A DNA stretch of 64,000 nt, taken from Physcomitrium patens. Lineage: Eukaryota; Streptophyta; Bryopsida; Funariales; Funariaceae. Location of the stretch: NCBI RefSeq assembly GCF_000002425.4, contig NC_037261.1, positions 5,728,098 through 5,792,097 of the forward strand. The letters are read 5' to 3'. The translations under genes and the position numbers were made by a program. Below the pieces are notes generated by a model. It worked only from the letters and a program-made list of their open reading frames with translations. It was not told the origin of the DNA and did not search any database. Below, piece by piece: positions 28,484 to 39,736 of this stretch. The stretch's first letter is position 1. Each line of letters opens with the position of its first letter.

Positions 28484-29019
28484 TATTATAGGCATATGTA
28501 TTTATTTTAATAATTACCTTTATGATTAGATAGAAATAGATAAATATTAATTAATTTTATAATATCTTCTTGAGAAGCTTCATAGAAGCTTTTTATATGT
28601 GGTTTTTTTTATATATGTATTTGTAATTGATTAGTAGGTTAGAAAGTTGGTCAACAAATTAACAATATACCACACATGTTGTAGCTTATAGAACAAGCTA
28701 ACTATATAACATATACATAGATAACTTGTCTTATAAGTTAAGATATGTGGCTAACAAAGTCAACTTGTGTTGTTGGTCCTATAGAACATTACTATGTAGC
28801 TTTTAATTAGAGAATATATATGGAGGCAAAAATAAAGCCTTCTTCATTCTTCTCAATACCTTTCTAGTCCTTAGTCTTATTTTAAGACTTTCTAGTCTTC
28901 TTGTCTTTGGCAATAGTCATTTTAGTTTAATACTATATGATCTTTGAGTGACTTTCTAGTTCTTTTGAGTGACATAAGAGTATATTGAAGATTTCTTTCT
29001 TTGAGCTTCATATCCTTGA
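28484..29019 (+). repeat. 3' LTR of the plus-strand family A element
   Basis: About 536 bp, directly after the purine tract GAAGGAGGGA and ending '...ttcatatccttga'. It matches 15714-16250. Confidence 0.7.
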
Positions 29020-29975
29020 TAAAACTCTACAAAGATAAGAATGGATTTAAGTAATTATGTTTTTCATAAATAAATTGGGATTTATATTTTAAAAAATCTT
29101 TTTAATTTTAAAGTAAATCTATTATTAAAGTTTTTTAGAGTTATAAAAGAAAAAAGTTAAAAAAATTAAAAAAAAATTGTGTGTGTATCATGAATTTAGA
29201 CTCAGTTACATAATTATATTAAAAGGTTTTATTATAGATATTCAACAAGAAGATTTTAGAAATATTCTCAAAATATTCTATTAAATTTTAGAAGATTATA
29301 AAATATTTTAATATGAGATTTTTAAATATTCTAAGAATATTCTAAAAATCATAAATCTCTAAGTAGAACCAAAGTTGGAACCTTCCTTATAACTACTACC
29401 TTTAGAATTTAAATAAGTTAGAATATTAGGAATTAAATGGTAAGTATATTTAAAAAATAGACTTATGTATTATAAAAAAATATATAAAAAAAATTGTTAA
29501 CAAACCATATTCCATCATTGATAGATTATTTATAGTAATAAATGTATGATTATAATTTGATGGATATTTAATTTGATGTATTTTGACTAAATTTTATTTA
29601 GATTGAGAAAAAATAACTTAACTTTTTTTTTAACAAATTTTCTTTAAAATTTGTTGATCTTATAATAACACATTGATTTGAAGGACCATTACAAAATAGA
29701 TATTCAACTAGTATCTTGTATTAGATGAATAGTAATTCTAAATAGCTCTTTATACTAATTTTTTTAATAAATCCTAAATCTTTAACTTTTTGAGATTATT
29801 TATTAATAATTTTATTTATTTATTTATTTATTTATTTTTGTTGAAGTTTCTTATTCTTAACCTTGTAAATTTCCTATCAATATTTTAGGATCTTTCAACA
29901 ATGAATTACTTATCAATAAGTTGTTCACAAAATTTGAAGCATCCACTTAATATCTATGTCTGTAAATATATATAT
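29020..29975. other. AT-rich spacer with an nGAAn-rich LTR fragment
   Basis: About 29215-29350 resembles the start of the LTR at 29976-30393 ('gattttagaaatatt' followed by repeated GAATATTC blocks) and is probably a U3 fragment of the same family. No gene is seen. (TTTA)n-like repeats occur near 29810-29840. Confidence 0.45.
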
Positions 29976-30393
29976 TGTATTACAGATATCCAATAAAATG
30001 ATTTTAGAAATATTTTTAGAATATTCTATCATGTTCTAGAAGATTTCAAAAGTTTTTTAGAATATTCTAATGAGAAGTTATAGAAGATTCTTAAAATATT
30101 ATGATAGATTCTAAAAAGTTCTAGGAAGATTAAGAAAGTTGTTTGAGAAATTTCCTAGGCTTGCTTCATCTTCAGGCAACATGGGAACTTCTCAAGAAGC
30201 TTCTTAATACCTAATATATATGAGTCAAGGATGAAGGAATCCTCAATCTTGACAATACATTACTGAGAATTCTAACTCATTTCAATGTTGATCTTGTATT
30301 CATTTGATTTAATCAAGTTCTTACTAGTTTTTTTGTTGAAACTCTTCTGTTCAACTTCTTGTTCAATCTTTCATGTAGTATATCCATGATACA
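29976..30393 (+). mobile_element. Old solo LTR of the heat-shock-element family (family D)
   Basis: 418 bp, beginning TGTATTACAG and ending CATGATACA. It is collinear with the 421-bp solo LTR at 57039-57459 read on the opposite strand. Both have a U3 with many alternating GAA/TTC triplets, then a TATATAT box, then a short palindrome-like stretch (ATGAAGGAATCCTCAATC here), then a shared 'cttgtattcat.tgatt' segment and a 'ttcaacttcttg' segment. Flanks TATAT and TAAAT may be a decayed 5-bp target duplication. Confidence 0.65.
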
Positions 30394-31530
30394 TAAATGA
30401 CAAATAAATGAAGTAGAAAGGTCAAAGTGCAAGTTGTGTACTTGTTTTATAAAACTCTATTTGATATGTTTTAGTAGTAAAATCTACATTGTCATCATTC
30501 AATTTATTGTACATTAAATGTAGTGTGATTATATTCAAAAAATTATTTTTAATTATTTTTTATTCTAAAAATAAAACCTCTTTTACATTAGTTATTCCAA
30601 ATCATCAAGACAATATTCACATTTTCAAGTATTTACATCTTTTCAATTTAAGATTCAATTATCTACATTTGTTTTGTTTTTAATTATTTATTATGTAAAG
30701 AAGAAGGATAAGCATCTATTTGAAGCTTGTTGAAAAGATGATACTTGTTGTTAAAAGGTAAAATAATTATATTTCTTCTTAATAGTTTCATTATATATAC
30801 ATATATATATATATAGGGATTTGTTAGGTTGACATCTTCTATGCCACACATCCTTCCATGTATGCAATAAAACTCTGATTTTTACTAAACAATTTGAGAA
30901 TAAATTTACACTAATAGATTTTCTAAATGAAACTAATAAGCCTTTTAAAGAAAAGTAAATAATTATATGAAATGTATCATGAATTTTTCTTAAATTTGAA
31001 CAAATATATAAAATAAATAAACTAAAGAAAGAAAGAAATTCAATGTAGAGTTTGTGATTTCAATTGCGGTTCAATTTGAAGAAAATTGAAGCAGGAGGAC
31101 TCGACATGGCCATTATTGCTTAAGTAGACAAAACAAGATTTATGAACTGCAACTGGGTGAATATATTACGTTGTCCACCTGAACTGTTGGTGGAAATAAC
31201 ACGCTCCTAAACATTGAGCACATGGGAAGAACACTTTGTGATGGTCATAGTGTTACATCTACACGAAGAAAGTAAAAATGCAATTAGCAAACGGACGCAG
31301 AAAATCTAACTGAGTGTTCTGAAATATAATGGTAAGCATTTATCCAAAAAAACCATCAGTCTGTGTGTCAAGTTCACATGACCCTGCACAATGATTGGTT
31401 GATTTTCCTATCAGATGTTCCTAATGAGTATTGATAACACCAGTGTCAAGGCCAAAAATAACGAGTGAAGGATGGTGAATAGCTCTCAAACTCAAATCTG
31501 TCATTTTACTCTAAAGTGTCAAAACCTTCA
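30394..31530. other. AT-rich spacer, then 3' flank of the bS6c gene
   Basis: No gene is evident up to about 31.05 kb. From there the composition is mixed, in keeping with the 3' UTR of the minus-strand gene at 31531. Confidence 0.45.
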
Positions 31531-33122
31531 CTAAGCCTTCAACCTGAATGTTGTGGAGCGGATAATATCATCGTCCCGGTTCAGCCTATCCTGAATAGCC
31601 TTTTGACTTTCTGGCTTGGTCACATATGTAAACAACAAATAGATTCCGTCCAAGTATCGGTTTGCAAAACCTGCCATGTTCTTGGTCTTGATGTTGTATG
31701 CCAAGGGCTGCATACCCCTGTTAAACATCTCCACATCCAATCCACCTCCAGCGATGATGGACTACACAACCACAAACCCAGTTAGGGCAAACCTAACATA
31801 GACAGTATTCATTTGGGATGTGCTAAAGAAGTCCCAAGGGAGCAACTTAAAATCAGGGCGGAGCATTCAATGTCAAAGGGGGCAAGCCAGCAGAAAACCA
31901 GACCCGAATGAAGTATGAAGGCTCAGACATGTAAAACCAGCGTGGTCTAAATCGATGGACACAGGTACAACCTTAAATTCGAGACTTATTACACAGAAAT
32001 TATTTGTGCGAAGGAGTACATGCACCAAAAGCATACAGATACGCACAACAGGACTTAAGAATAATTATACGTCTATTTCCAGTTTTACAGTTCGGACCAA
32101 TTCTTGCATATCTGTCAGAAATAAACTTATAACTTACATGCAAACAAGTAACACCATAAAATTTGAGTAGAGTTACACACATGATCACTACCAACAATAG
32201 AAGTGGCGAGCTTATCGGTGGGTAAAACAAGCCGTTATTCATGAAAGACAGATGCTTTCGCATGGTGTTTTCGAGATTTGGTACTGTTTAACTCCTACAG
32301 AGCGAACACCCGAACGGAATAGAACTCAGGGAAATGCCAGTATACCTGCACTAATGGATGTATCACACCTAAGAAAAAAACAGGGGTTCATTTGCTTAAC
32401 ACTCAGTTTATTAGCAGAAACTCCCGGTTGAAGCGTAAAATAACTCGCATAGCCCCGCATGATTCAGATTCAGATAAGATAATGGACATTAATTTTGTTT
32501 TCAAAGCTTGATAAATTACATGGTAACTACATAGATCCTGGAATGCGCAATAGGTATGAAAATGCAAAATTACAGGAAAGACCACCCACTACAAATGCAT
32601 TCTCACGAACAGTGCCCTCAGAAGCACCCTATTCGCTAGTCAATTCGATCCCATCAAAGCTCTTCAATCCTGAATCACATAGGTTTAAAGTCTATAATTG
32701 ACAATAACCACTAGAAGATAACCGTACTCCATTCAGGCAACCTCGTAATGGATACCTACCTCTTCGTAGCGCTGTGTGAGAGCAAGGCGCTGTTCCTCGG
32801 TAATGTCGGGACGCAACACGGTCATGGTCTCGTAGCGCTGCAAGCCAGGAGGGTACTGCCTGATTTCCCTTTGACCTAGGTCCATCCCCTCTCCAAATCC
32901 TTCGGTGTCCATCATCCCCGACAACGGATCCAAGGAAACGGCCCGTACAGACACGGCAGAAACTTTTCGGAGGTAAGGGCTTGACCTAGACTTCAAAACT
33001 GGCATGCAGCCGAACATGGCCGAAGCCGAGGAGGCTGTGGAGACCACAGCTGCATTGCTGCTACTTGAGACATTGAGAGCAGCAACACCTTGAAGAGCAG
33101 CCACTGAGCCAACTACCGCCAT
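31531..33122 (-). CDS. PRPS6: Plastid 30S ribosomal protein bS6 precursor, two exons, 197 aa
   Basis: Nuclear-encoded small-subunit protein of the chloroplast ribosome. In bacteria bS6 pairs with bS18 on the 30S platform. Exons: 32760-33122 (121 codons) and 31531-31761 (76 codons plus stop), split by a 998-bp intron after ...LALTQRYEE. Residues 1 to about 60 are Ala/Ser/Val-rich with few acids, like a plastid transit peptide. The bS6 domain starts at RYETMTVLRPDITEEQ (96-111). It continues in exon 2 with AGGG, FNRGMQPLAYNIKTKN and RYLDGIYLLFTYVTKPES, and ends in the RDDDIIRSTTF block typical of plant plastid bS6. The ATG begins a standard-length transit peptide and no upstream in-frame alternative is needed. 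The intron breaks the conserved YEE-xxxAGG loop. Confidence 0.92.
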
Positions 33123-34053
33123 TTCTCCTCAAATCTAAACTACAATGTCCAGCTTCCAAAAGAGCACAAGACTCACCCCAGCAAATTCGACAAATCCAAC
33201 TTCACAAAATCCTCCAAAAACCCCAGTTGAGGACGCAAACCCCAGTCAACCACAACAGCCGGAGTGCAACTGCAACACACCCGTGGTTGTGGTAGCAGTA
33301 ACGAAGTCGACTGCAGAACTGGTGGGAACCAGAGGTCCCTACAAAGTAGACCCGGAGGATGATGGACGTGTAAGATAAGAAAATGGGAGGTGCACGGTGG
33401 AGAGTGTGGTTCCCCAGCGTGAATCCATGCCTTCAGAAGAACATTGGGGATGAGGATTCGACGAGTTTCGTTACGTAGTGATCCAAAACAACGAAAGGTT
33501 TTAGGGATACTGTTTGCGATCGTTGTTTTCCAGTCCGTGGACCTATTTTAACAGGTCATCGCGTTATCCAATCAGTTATGGACGCTGCAAGTTGAATGCT
33601 CGATGTTCGGCGGACAAAGACCGGCTCAAATCACCGACGCTCTCCCAGTCATGTGCACTGGGTTTTTCGCCAGAAACCCTTGGTTGCGATGCCGAGAGGG
33701 TGCGCTTCCATGACTAGGCCATCTCTTCCATCTCTTGGAAATGGGAAGCGGCAACACCTTGTGTGTAACTTTTAGATGATTATTCAATACACTGGCACAA
33801 GAAGGAGTTAAACGCGCCGTTTTCACTACGGAAGCTGTCACGTAGCACTGGCGTTGCATAGTGTACATGAGGTATAGCATACGATGTGCGATCTTTGACG
33901 AGAAATCCCCTGACTGAATCTTGAATGAACTGTTACACCGAAAAGAGAAGTGGGTTTGAACTCTCATTCTCACTTCCATACATTGGTAAGGAGAAATGAA
34001 AAGGTTAATATACTTTCGTTGTCTGTATAGTTCGCTTGAACGTGAACTGCGTC

Positions 34054-34207
34054 CCTACAAAGGTCACAACCATGTCTTCGAAACACCAGCTTCCTCGAAA
34101 ACATGCATCAACTTCATATGTAATTTAGTTCCTACAAAGGTCACAACCATGTCTTCGAAACACCAGCTTGCTCGAAAACATGCATCAACCTCATATGTAA
34201 TTTAGTT
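34054..34207. repeat. Two tandem copies of a 77-bp unit
   Basis: The copies 34054-34130 and 34131-34207 start CCTACAAAGGTCACAACCAT and differ at two positions (TTCCTC/TTGCTC and CAACTTC/CAACCTC). This is a recent local duplication just downstream of the ADD-domain gene's stop. Confidence 0.9.
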
Positions 34208-34236
34208 CCTGTGTAAGTATATGCAAGCTAACGATG

Positions 34237-34262
34237 ATAATAATAATAATAATAATAATAAT
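34237..34262. repeat. (AAT)n microsatellite
   Basis: About eight uninterrupted ATA/AAT units. Confidence 0.85.
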
Positions 34263-34440
34263 CATAACACTCATAATGGTACTTTCTTGCTGTTAGATTG
34301 GCTCGATTAGATGCTCGATTCCTGGCAAACACGATTCAGCTTATGTACTTGCTATTGGAGAGCTAGCACATTGCTCGGGCACAAATTGCTGCGTGATCTT
34401 GTCTCAGTTGCGTTTAGGGGCTGCTACCTCATTTGGTCTT

Positions 34441-37255
34441 TTACGTGTAAACTTGAGAGAAATTTGCGAAGAGGTTTCTGGGGATGTTCCCGAACATGTA
34501 TGCATGTGGGGCCGAAGTCCCATTCTTGTTCTCGAGGAAGATAATCGTCTTCTTCATTTCGCTTCCGTCGCCGACAACTTCTGAAGGAAACTCTGACTTC
34601 AGCGGTAGGAGATTCTGTTTTGGGATTGCAAGTGTGTTTGCGTTATCTTCCTTAGGACCATTAAATACCGGACTGGAGATGCACTTTCGACGCTCAATCT
34701 CAGCCTCTTCATGAGCGCGTTTTCTTCTCTCTGCTGCCACTTGACGCATTTCTATGACCTAGAGTGCCATCAAGTTCAAACACGCATTGAAAACGTTTAT
34801 ACAGATAAGGCCGATCATTCAACTACCGATGAGACCACCCTAATATGTATCGTTGGCCATGAGGCATGTCCATCGAGAGATTCTTTCAAATGAAACTTTT
34901 GAAGATCCATGACATTTACAAAGCAACATGGGGATTGATCGGCGTTGACATGTGAACACATTATCTTTTTTATACGCTAGAAAGGATGTTGAATACAAGC
35001 GAACCTGATGAGGTCGTATGTAGACCTTTGACTGGCTTGATTGCGGTGCAGAAGGAACTTGAGTGAGAGTGTCCTTACGCTGTCTTGTTTCAGTTGCAAG
35101 GCTGCCTTTCTCGCCAATTTGTTTGAGATTAAGTGGAGCTTTTCTTTTTCTAGGACGGACGTTCCGAGTTGCAGCCCAATCGGGATTCTGTTTCTTTCGT
35201 CGCTCCTGCCACGTCTCAAAGTGAGTCGAAAGGTTACTTAAAAACATCTCTTCTGTCGAAGCCGTAGCATTTTTCGAATTTGACGTGCAATCATTTGAAA
35301 AGAGTAGGGCTGAGATGCAAGGTTCGGAATGCATGTGAAAGAAAATTATTTTGCAGGGGTGAATCACATACTAACCTCTTCTTGAGCCAACAAGTCTGCG
35401 ATGGTAAGCTCGCTGTCGTCCAGAACGTTCCTTACGCCCCTGTGCACAAGTATCCAAGTTTGCAATGCTATCGTTTAGTGCAGGAGGCATGATTCGGTTG
35501 AAGAGTTGACAGCCCCTATCTAACATGACCCATTAAGCATACTGTTTGGTCAAAATACAAACCGAAGGTGTCCCCTGAGAATTTCAGGAATTCATGCCAT
35601 CGGTCAAACTGGACGACTTGCCAGAAACGTGAATGCATCAAACATGGGTTTCCATTCTGAACGCTTGGGCGATACCTGGATAACGGTTTTCCTCTGACAG
35701 AAGTGGCTCTTCGTTTTACGGGAATATGATTTGAGGTCACCGCTTTCTTGAACTCTATGAACTCTTTGACCAGACCACAAAGGGGCTGCGGATTGCAAAA
35801 GAAGCAACTCCAGTTGCTGTTGAGTATCTGACTTAGATCAACCGGGCCGTAGTTGAGCATAATGCATTTCTGGCAGAACACCTTATCGCATTTGTCGCAA
35901 AGGACGATGTTGCCACCTTGGCCGCACCATCTGCATTGTTCCTCAGACCCATCCGCGCCCTACACGATTTCAAGCGTCAGGACCAACAATGTGACGTACT
36001 TCCATCGAACGAAAAGGTACTGTCTGAGCATGGGCATGTCCGACATCCTTGGTTGATTCTCACTGCAGAAAATCGCAAGTGAGCACTCTATAAACTGCAC
36101 GACACGTGCGAACTTTAGATTCGAGAGTTATATTCTAATCTGGTGTCAGATGGCAGTTGAGAGAGATACTCATTGTTTCTTTTTAAAACGATCTCCCACG
36201 ATCAATGCACGAATACGTTTCGAAGCATTAAGGGCGATACCTTGGTGAAAGGGCTGCTGAAGAGGAATCCCCAGCAGTCTCTACAAATCCCTACTCCCAG
36301 ATGTGGGTGTTCCATAACCTCCCAAGCGGAAAGGTCGGTCTTGCCGCAGCCTGCAGTACAATAATAACCTCCTGATTTACTGCCCATCTTGCAACCAGTG
36401 CAATCGACATCTCTGGATACCAACGCCGACTCCACACGCCCATCATCAAGACATCGCACTGAACTGCCTTTGGTTAATCCGTTAAGATCCGGACTAAAAA
36501 GCTCGTCCGGTTTCTCCACCTCCTTCACATTCTCAGAAAAGCACAACCTAGTTAGTCATCGAGCTTCCTAGTGTTGTACAAGTCAGGATACTGCGAGCGT
36601 ACCGAGAAAATTTATTGAGAATCCGAGAGCATAGTAGGAAAATTGCAAGTGTTATGGCTAAGAATCTGCTTTGACTCTGGAACTTTGTAGCATGAAGAAA
36701 ATTAGAATAAAATGTGTAAATATTTATTTATAATATAAAACCACTCTCGATTTTACATAAAGAATGCAATGGACGGCAAAGTCTATACCAAAGAATCTAA
36801 AACCACGTCTCCCACATCGTCAGGATTTGATAAGATGGTGTTTGCACACAAATCTTCGCTAAGTTCCCCTTCATTCTCCTGCAGACTCTTAGATGTTTCT
36901 TTTGAAATATTGTCTTCCTTAAGGCTGCCGCTGTCAGTATCACCATCAGCCAGCCTTCTTGTGTGATCCCGAGAGGCTTTCAATTTCTTCATCCATCTCG
37001 GGTCTTTGGTCGCTACAGTCTGCTTTGGCCTCTGCAGCAAATTAAAATTAATTCGATAAGTTCTTCAGAAACTCAATAACTCACTACGCCCTTTCGAATG
37101 TCCAAACTTACGACCACTGCAACGCGGATCATTGTGTCTATTTGTAAACCATGAAGTCCACTTCTCATACCATTCGATTGCCGATTAACTATTTGATTCC
37201 AGTCGCCTGGATTGTCGAGTATTTCGCAAGAGAGAATTCGATTCCTTTTATTCAT
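34441..37255 (-). CDS. ATRX-type ADD zinc-finger domain protein without helicase (5' end unresolved)
   Basis: ADD domains pair a GATA-like finger with a PHD-like finger; in ATRX and DNMT3 they read the unmodified histone H3 tail. Exons, minus strand: 37112-37255 (frame open back to ATG 37255), 36789-37031, 36241-36531, 35676-35959, 35372-35439, 35005-35252, 34441-34758. Phases close throughout, giving about 531 aa from that ATG. Exon 3 has DCTGC, a CTAGCG pair and HPHLGVGICRDC (GATA-like part). Exon 4 has GSEEQCRWCGQGG, LCDKCDKVFCQKC and WSCFFCNPQPL: eight ordered cysteines of a PHD finger in the ATRX arrangement. Before it lies an acidic Ser-rich stretch. After it come basic stretches (RPRKRKAP; QVAAERRKRAHEEAEIERRK). 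No SNF2 helicase or methyltransferase follows; a stop is at 34441. The function is inferred to be chromatin reading. The donor at 36788 (GTATAG) is weak, and the true N-terminus may lie upstream. Confidence 0.7.
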
Positions 37256-38587
37256 TAACCTTCAAGAGCTACAGCGAGGAACGAAGAGCACTAATCTGAA
37301 CTGTGCACACACTTTACTTCAAGTCTCGATTGATTCTAGAGTCAAACATAAAAATAAAATAAAATCTGCGAATGAAATACTGTAGAACGTTGGATCTCGC
37401 AGCTCACAATGAAGCAGATGAAAAACAATTACATGATTCGTTAATCGCCAGACCAAATTAAGTATTACATTGACACACTTACAGCCATGCTTCTCTCCGG
37501 CGTGGAGGGAACTATGAGGTTGACTGTGCGAGCAGGTACTCCTGGAAACAAAAAGATAAAAAAGAAACCGCCAAACAACACGGCGCCGCAGCAGCAAGCT
37601 CAAACCCTTAGGAGGCTGCACGTTGGCGTATATCAGCAACGGAAAAGAGCAAGACATGGCAGCTCTACATTTCCGAATGAGGCGTCCAGTTAAGCTCAAA
37701 TCAAGCGTTGAAGTGCCAGCCAATTTGCAGTGAAACGAGATTTGGCACATTTATGGTGGCATCATGAGGCAGCCTCCAAAAACACGGAAGACGGAAACCA
37801 GAACCAGATGATGAGACACCATGGCCCTCGGTCTCCATGATGCGTAATCGAGTCTGCCCGTGTTTGAATCATTGGAGATAAGACATCGTTAGTACTGCTC
37901 ACCATGATATCCATCGGATTCGTTCACCGTATGTCTCGCCCATACAGAGTACAATCCTGCACACAAATCGAAACCCACGCGCGAGCTTCCACAAACCCAC
38001 TGGGTCCACAATTTGCTCATGCTCAACTTCACCACGGCAACTTGTTTAGCACCTGCAGTGTAAAATCACACCCTCTCATCGTCGACATACTGTGTTTCTG
38101 CACCGGTAGGTGCTGAAAGTCGCATTTCATTTCAACCTGATCAGTTTCTGCGGGGCGTCTTCGGTTGCGGTGAAACCAACTTCCACCGGATTATATCAAC
38201 TGGGTGCACATGTGTGTGTGTGTTTTTTTTCTGCTAATTTTCCAGTTGTGGGTCTGAATCAAGCCGACCTAGACATCGCTGGGAAGTTGACATTCTGGGA
38301 TCGAAACACAATTAGGGCAACGGTTTGTCATGATCGTGCATTTACTGGTGGTGCACATCGTGCACGGGATGCACCGTGGAGATTACTGTGAAAACACGAT
38401 GTCGTGCACGCTGCGTGATGATCGATCGGCCTGCGCGGCCTGATGGCTGCCGCTCAAACTCAATTCGGCCTCACAATAAATATAAACACATACTAAAAAT
38501 TGCATTACACTCTAGTGCAGTAAATTTTTTTATCGCCAAGCAGGATAATCGAAATCGGCTAAATTAAGGGGTTTTTTGGAGTCTTAC
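37256..38587. other. Gene-like but unresolved region upstream of the ADD-domain exons
   Basis: The composition is genic. On the minus strand there are good splice signals: a pyrimidine-rich acceptor ending TTTTTGTTTCCAG at about 37540 and a strong donor GGCT/GTAAGTG at about 37482. An exon between them (ending GEKHG + T) would join in phase with an acceptor at about 37206. Several open stretches about 37.75-38.15 kb are bounded by plausible sites. The plus strand also has a strong acceptor (TTTTCTGCTAATTTTCCAG) at about 38245. I cannot choose one model. Confidence 0.35.
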
Positions 38588-38665
38588 CTCCACAGCTGTG
38601 AGCGGTTCGAAACCGGCCTCCTGTGCGGCCATGAGGGATGTATCTGTCTCAGCGCGTAGCTTCAT
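38588..38665 (-). CDS. Candidate 26-codon first exon (partial gene)
   Basis: An ATG at 38665 opens MKLRAETDTSLMAAQEAGFE, followed by PLTAVE, ending exactly at a strong donor GAG/GTAAGAC in phase 0. It could be the first exon of the ADD-domain gene or of a separate short gene. The next exon was not identified. Confidence 0.3.
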
Positions 38666-39691
38666 GATAGACTTAATTTGTTGTTCCTCACAATGAAAGG
38701 ATGAAAGGGAATAACGAATTTAACCCTATGCATCCGATGGGTGGCTAATATCTGTGTAATATCATGCATTGCACTTACCTGTTTCTTTACTTCTAAAGTT
38801 AGTTCAGTAATTGTGTATGTCTTTACTCTTGATAATTTATTTACTAAAAATAACAATCAATTTTACATGCTCATCGTAAATGTTTGTGTTGAAACTTGAA
38901 ATTTCCATTCTTAATAAGTAACATAAAAATAATATAGAGTTTGATTTGTCATGGGTAAAAACCTATCACTTAATATATATATATATATATATATAGATAT
39001 ATATATATAAAAAATAAAAAAAACAAACATTATTCAGGTTCTGATATCTAAGAAAGACATTTTGCTGTGCTTGTTTTTATTACATACTGTGTTCAGAACA
39101 TAATTTCAACTTGACTTGGTTCTATGTGTATGTAAATATAGTTCAAGTTCAAGTGTGTATTATAATCAACAACATGTTTCATTATTGAAATGAGTGTCAA
39201 GAGTGCAAATTAGGTTCAAATTTCATAACTTCCGTGATAATTTAAGGCTAAATTGAATAGAACCATAGATTTTGTTATTTGCATTTAAAATTTTACAAGC
39301 AACTCATTTGAAACAATTGCAAGGCTTAATAGGCAATATAAAATGAACTTATATTTAAAGATGTATTACTATCAAACAATAGCCTAAAAGAATTGAACTT
39401 CAAGAGACAAGGAAAAACATTTAAGTATGTTTGTTAGACTTGTAATGTTATTTTATTTATTTTTAGTTAGTTTCATCTAAGAACAAATCATCTTTTGAAC
39501 AACTTGAATACATTGTTACTTTAAAATTTTATATTTAGTAAATAAAAAAGAGATATTCTACTTTGCATTGAAGAGTTTGATGTATTATTAAGTTCTTTTA
39601 TAAATGTGTCACTAAATTTAGGATATTGCTAATGCCACCACAATTTTTGCTTTTGTCACCGCAATCCATTACTTACTTAACATGTTTTTTT

Positions 39692-39736
<45 letters not shown>

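Larger units (their letters stand above)
15714..29019 (+). mobile_element. Decayed Ty3/gypsy chromovirus (family A), plus strand, with nested insertions
   Basis: Parts in order: 5' LTR 15714-16250; gag from about 16493 (ends LPKKFDG-like at 16770-16800); gag zinc knuckle remnant about 17399-17470 with Cys changed to Tyr; protease remnant about 17.64-17.8 kb; RT about 18.78-19.1 kb; RNase H 20375-20650; integrase zinc-binding and core 27.2-27.6 kb; integrase C-terminus to 28.25 kb; chromodomain about 28.26-28.39 kb; purine tract GAAGGAGGGA at 28471-28480; 3' LTR 28484-29019. The body is split by LTRs at 18038 and 19110 and by a full minus-strand element at 20855-27188. Every domain carries stops, so it cannot move on its own. 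Confidence 0.8.
33123..34440. other. Spacer between bS6c and the ADD-domain gene
   Basis: This is the 5' flank of bS6c on the left and the 3' flank of the ADD gene on the right, both minus strand. Short ORFs on both strands show no recognisable product. It contains a 77-bp tandem duplication and an (AAT)n tract. Confidence 0.45.

Noticed and set aside
33145-33378. 77-codon plus ORF starting MSSFQKSTRLTPANS
   Set aside because: It overlaps the promoter/leader of bS6c on the other strand, is low-complexity and matches no known family.
37487-37693. Plus-strand ORF MLLSGVEGTMRLTVRAG...
   Set aside because: It overlaps good minus-strand splice signals and shows no recognisable domain. Left unresolved rather than called.
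38600-38630. B-box-like GGTTCGAAACC
   Set aside because: No A box or cloverleaf can be folded around it; it lies in a candidate coding exon.
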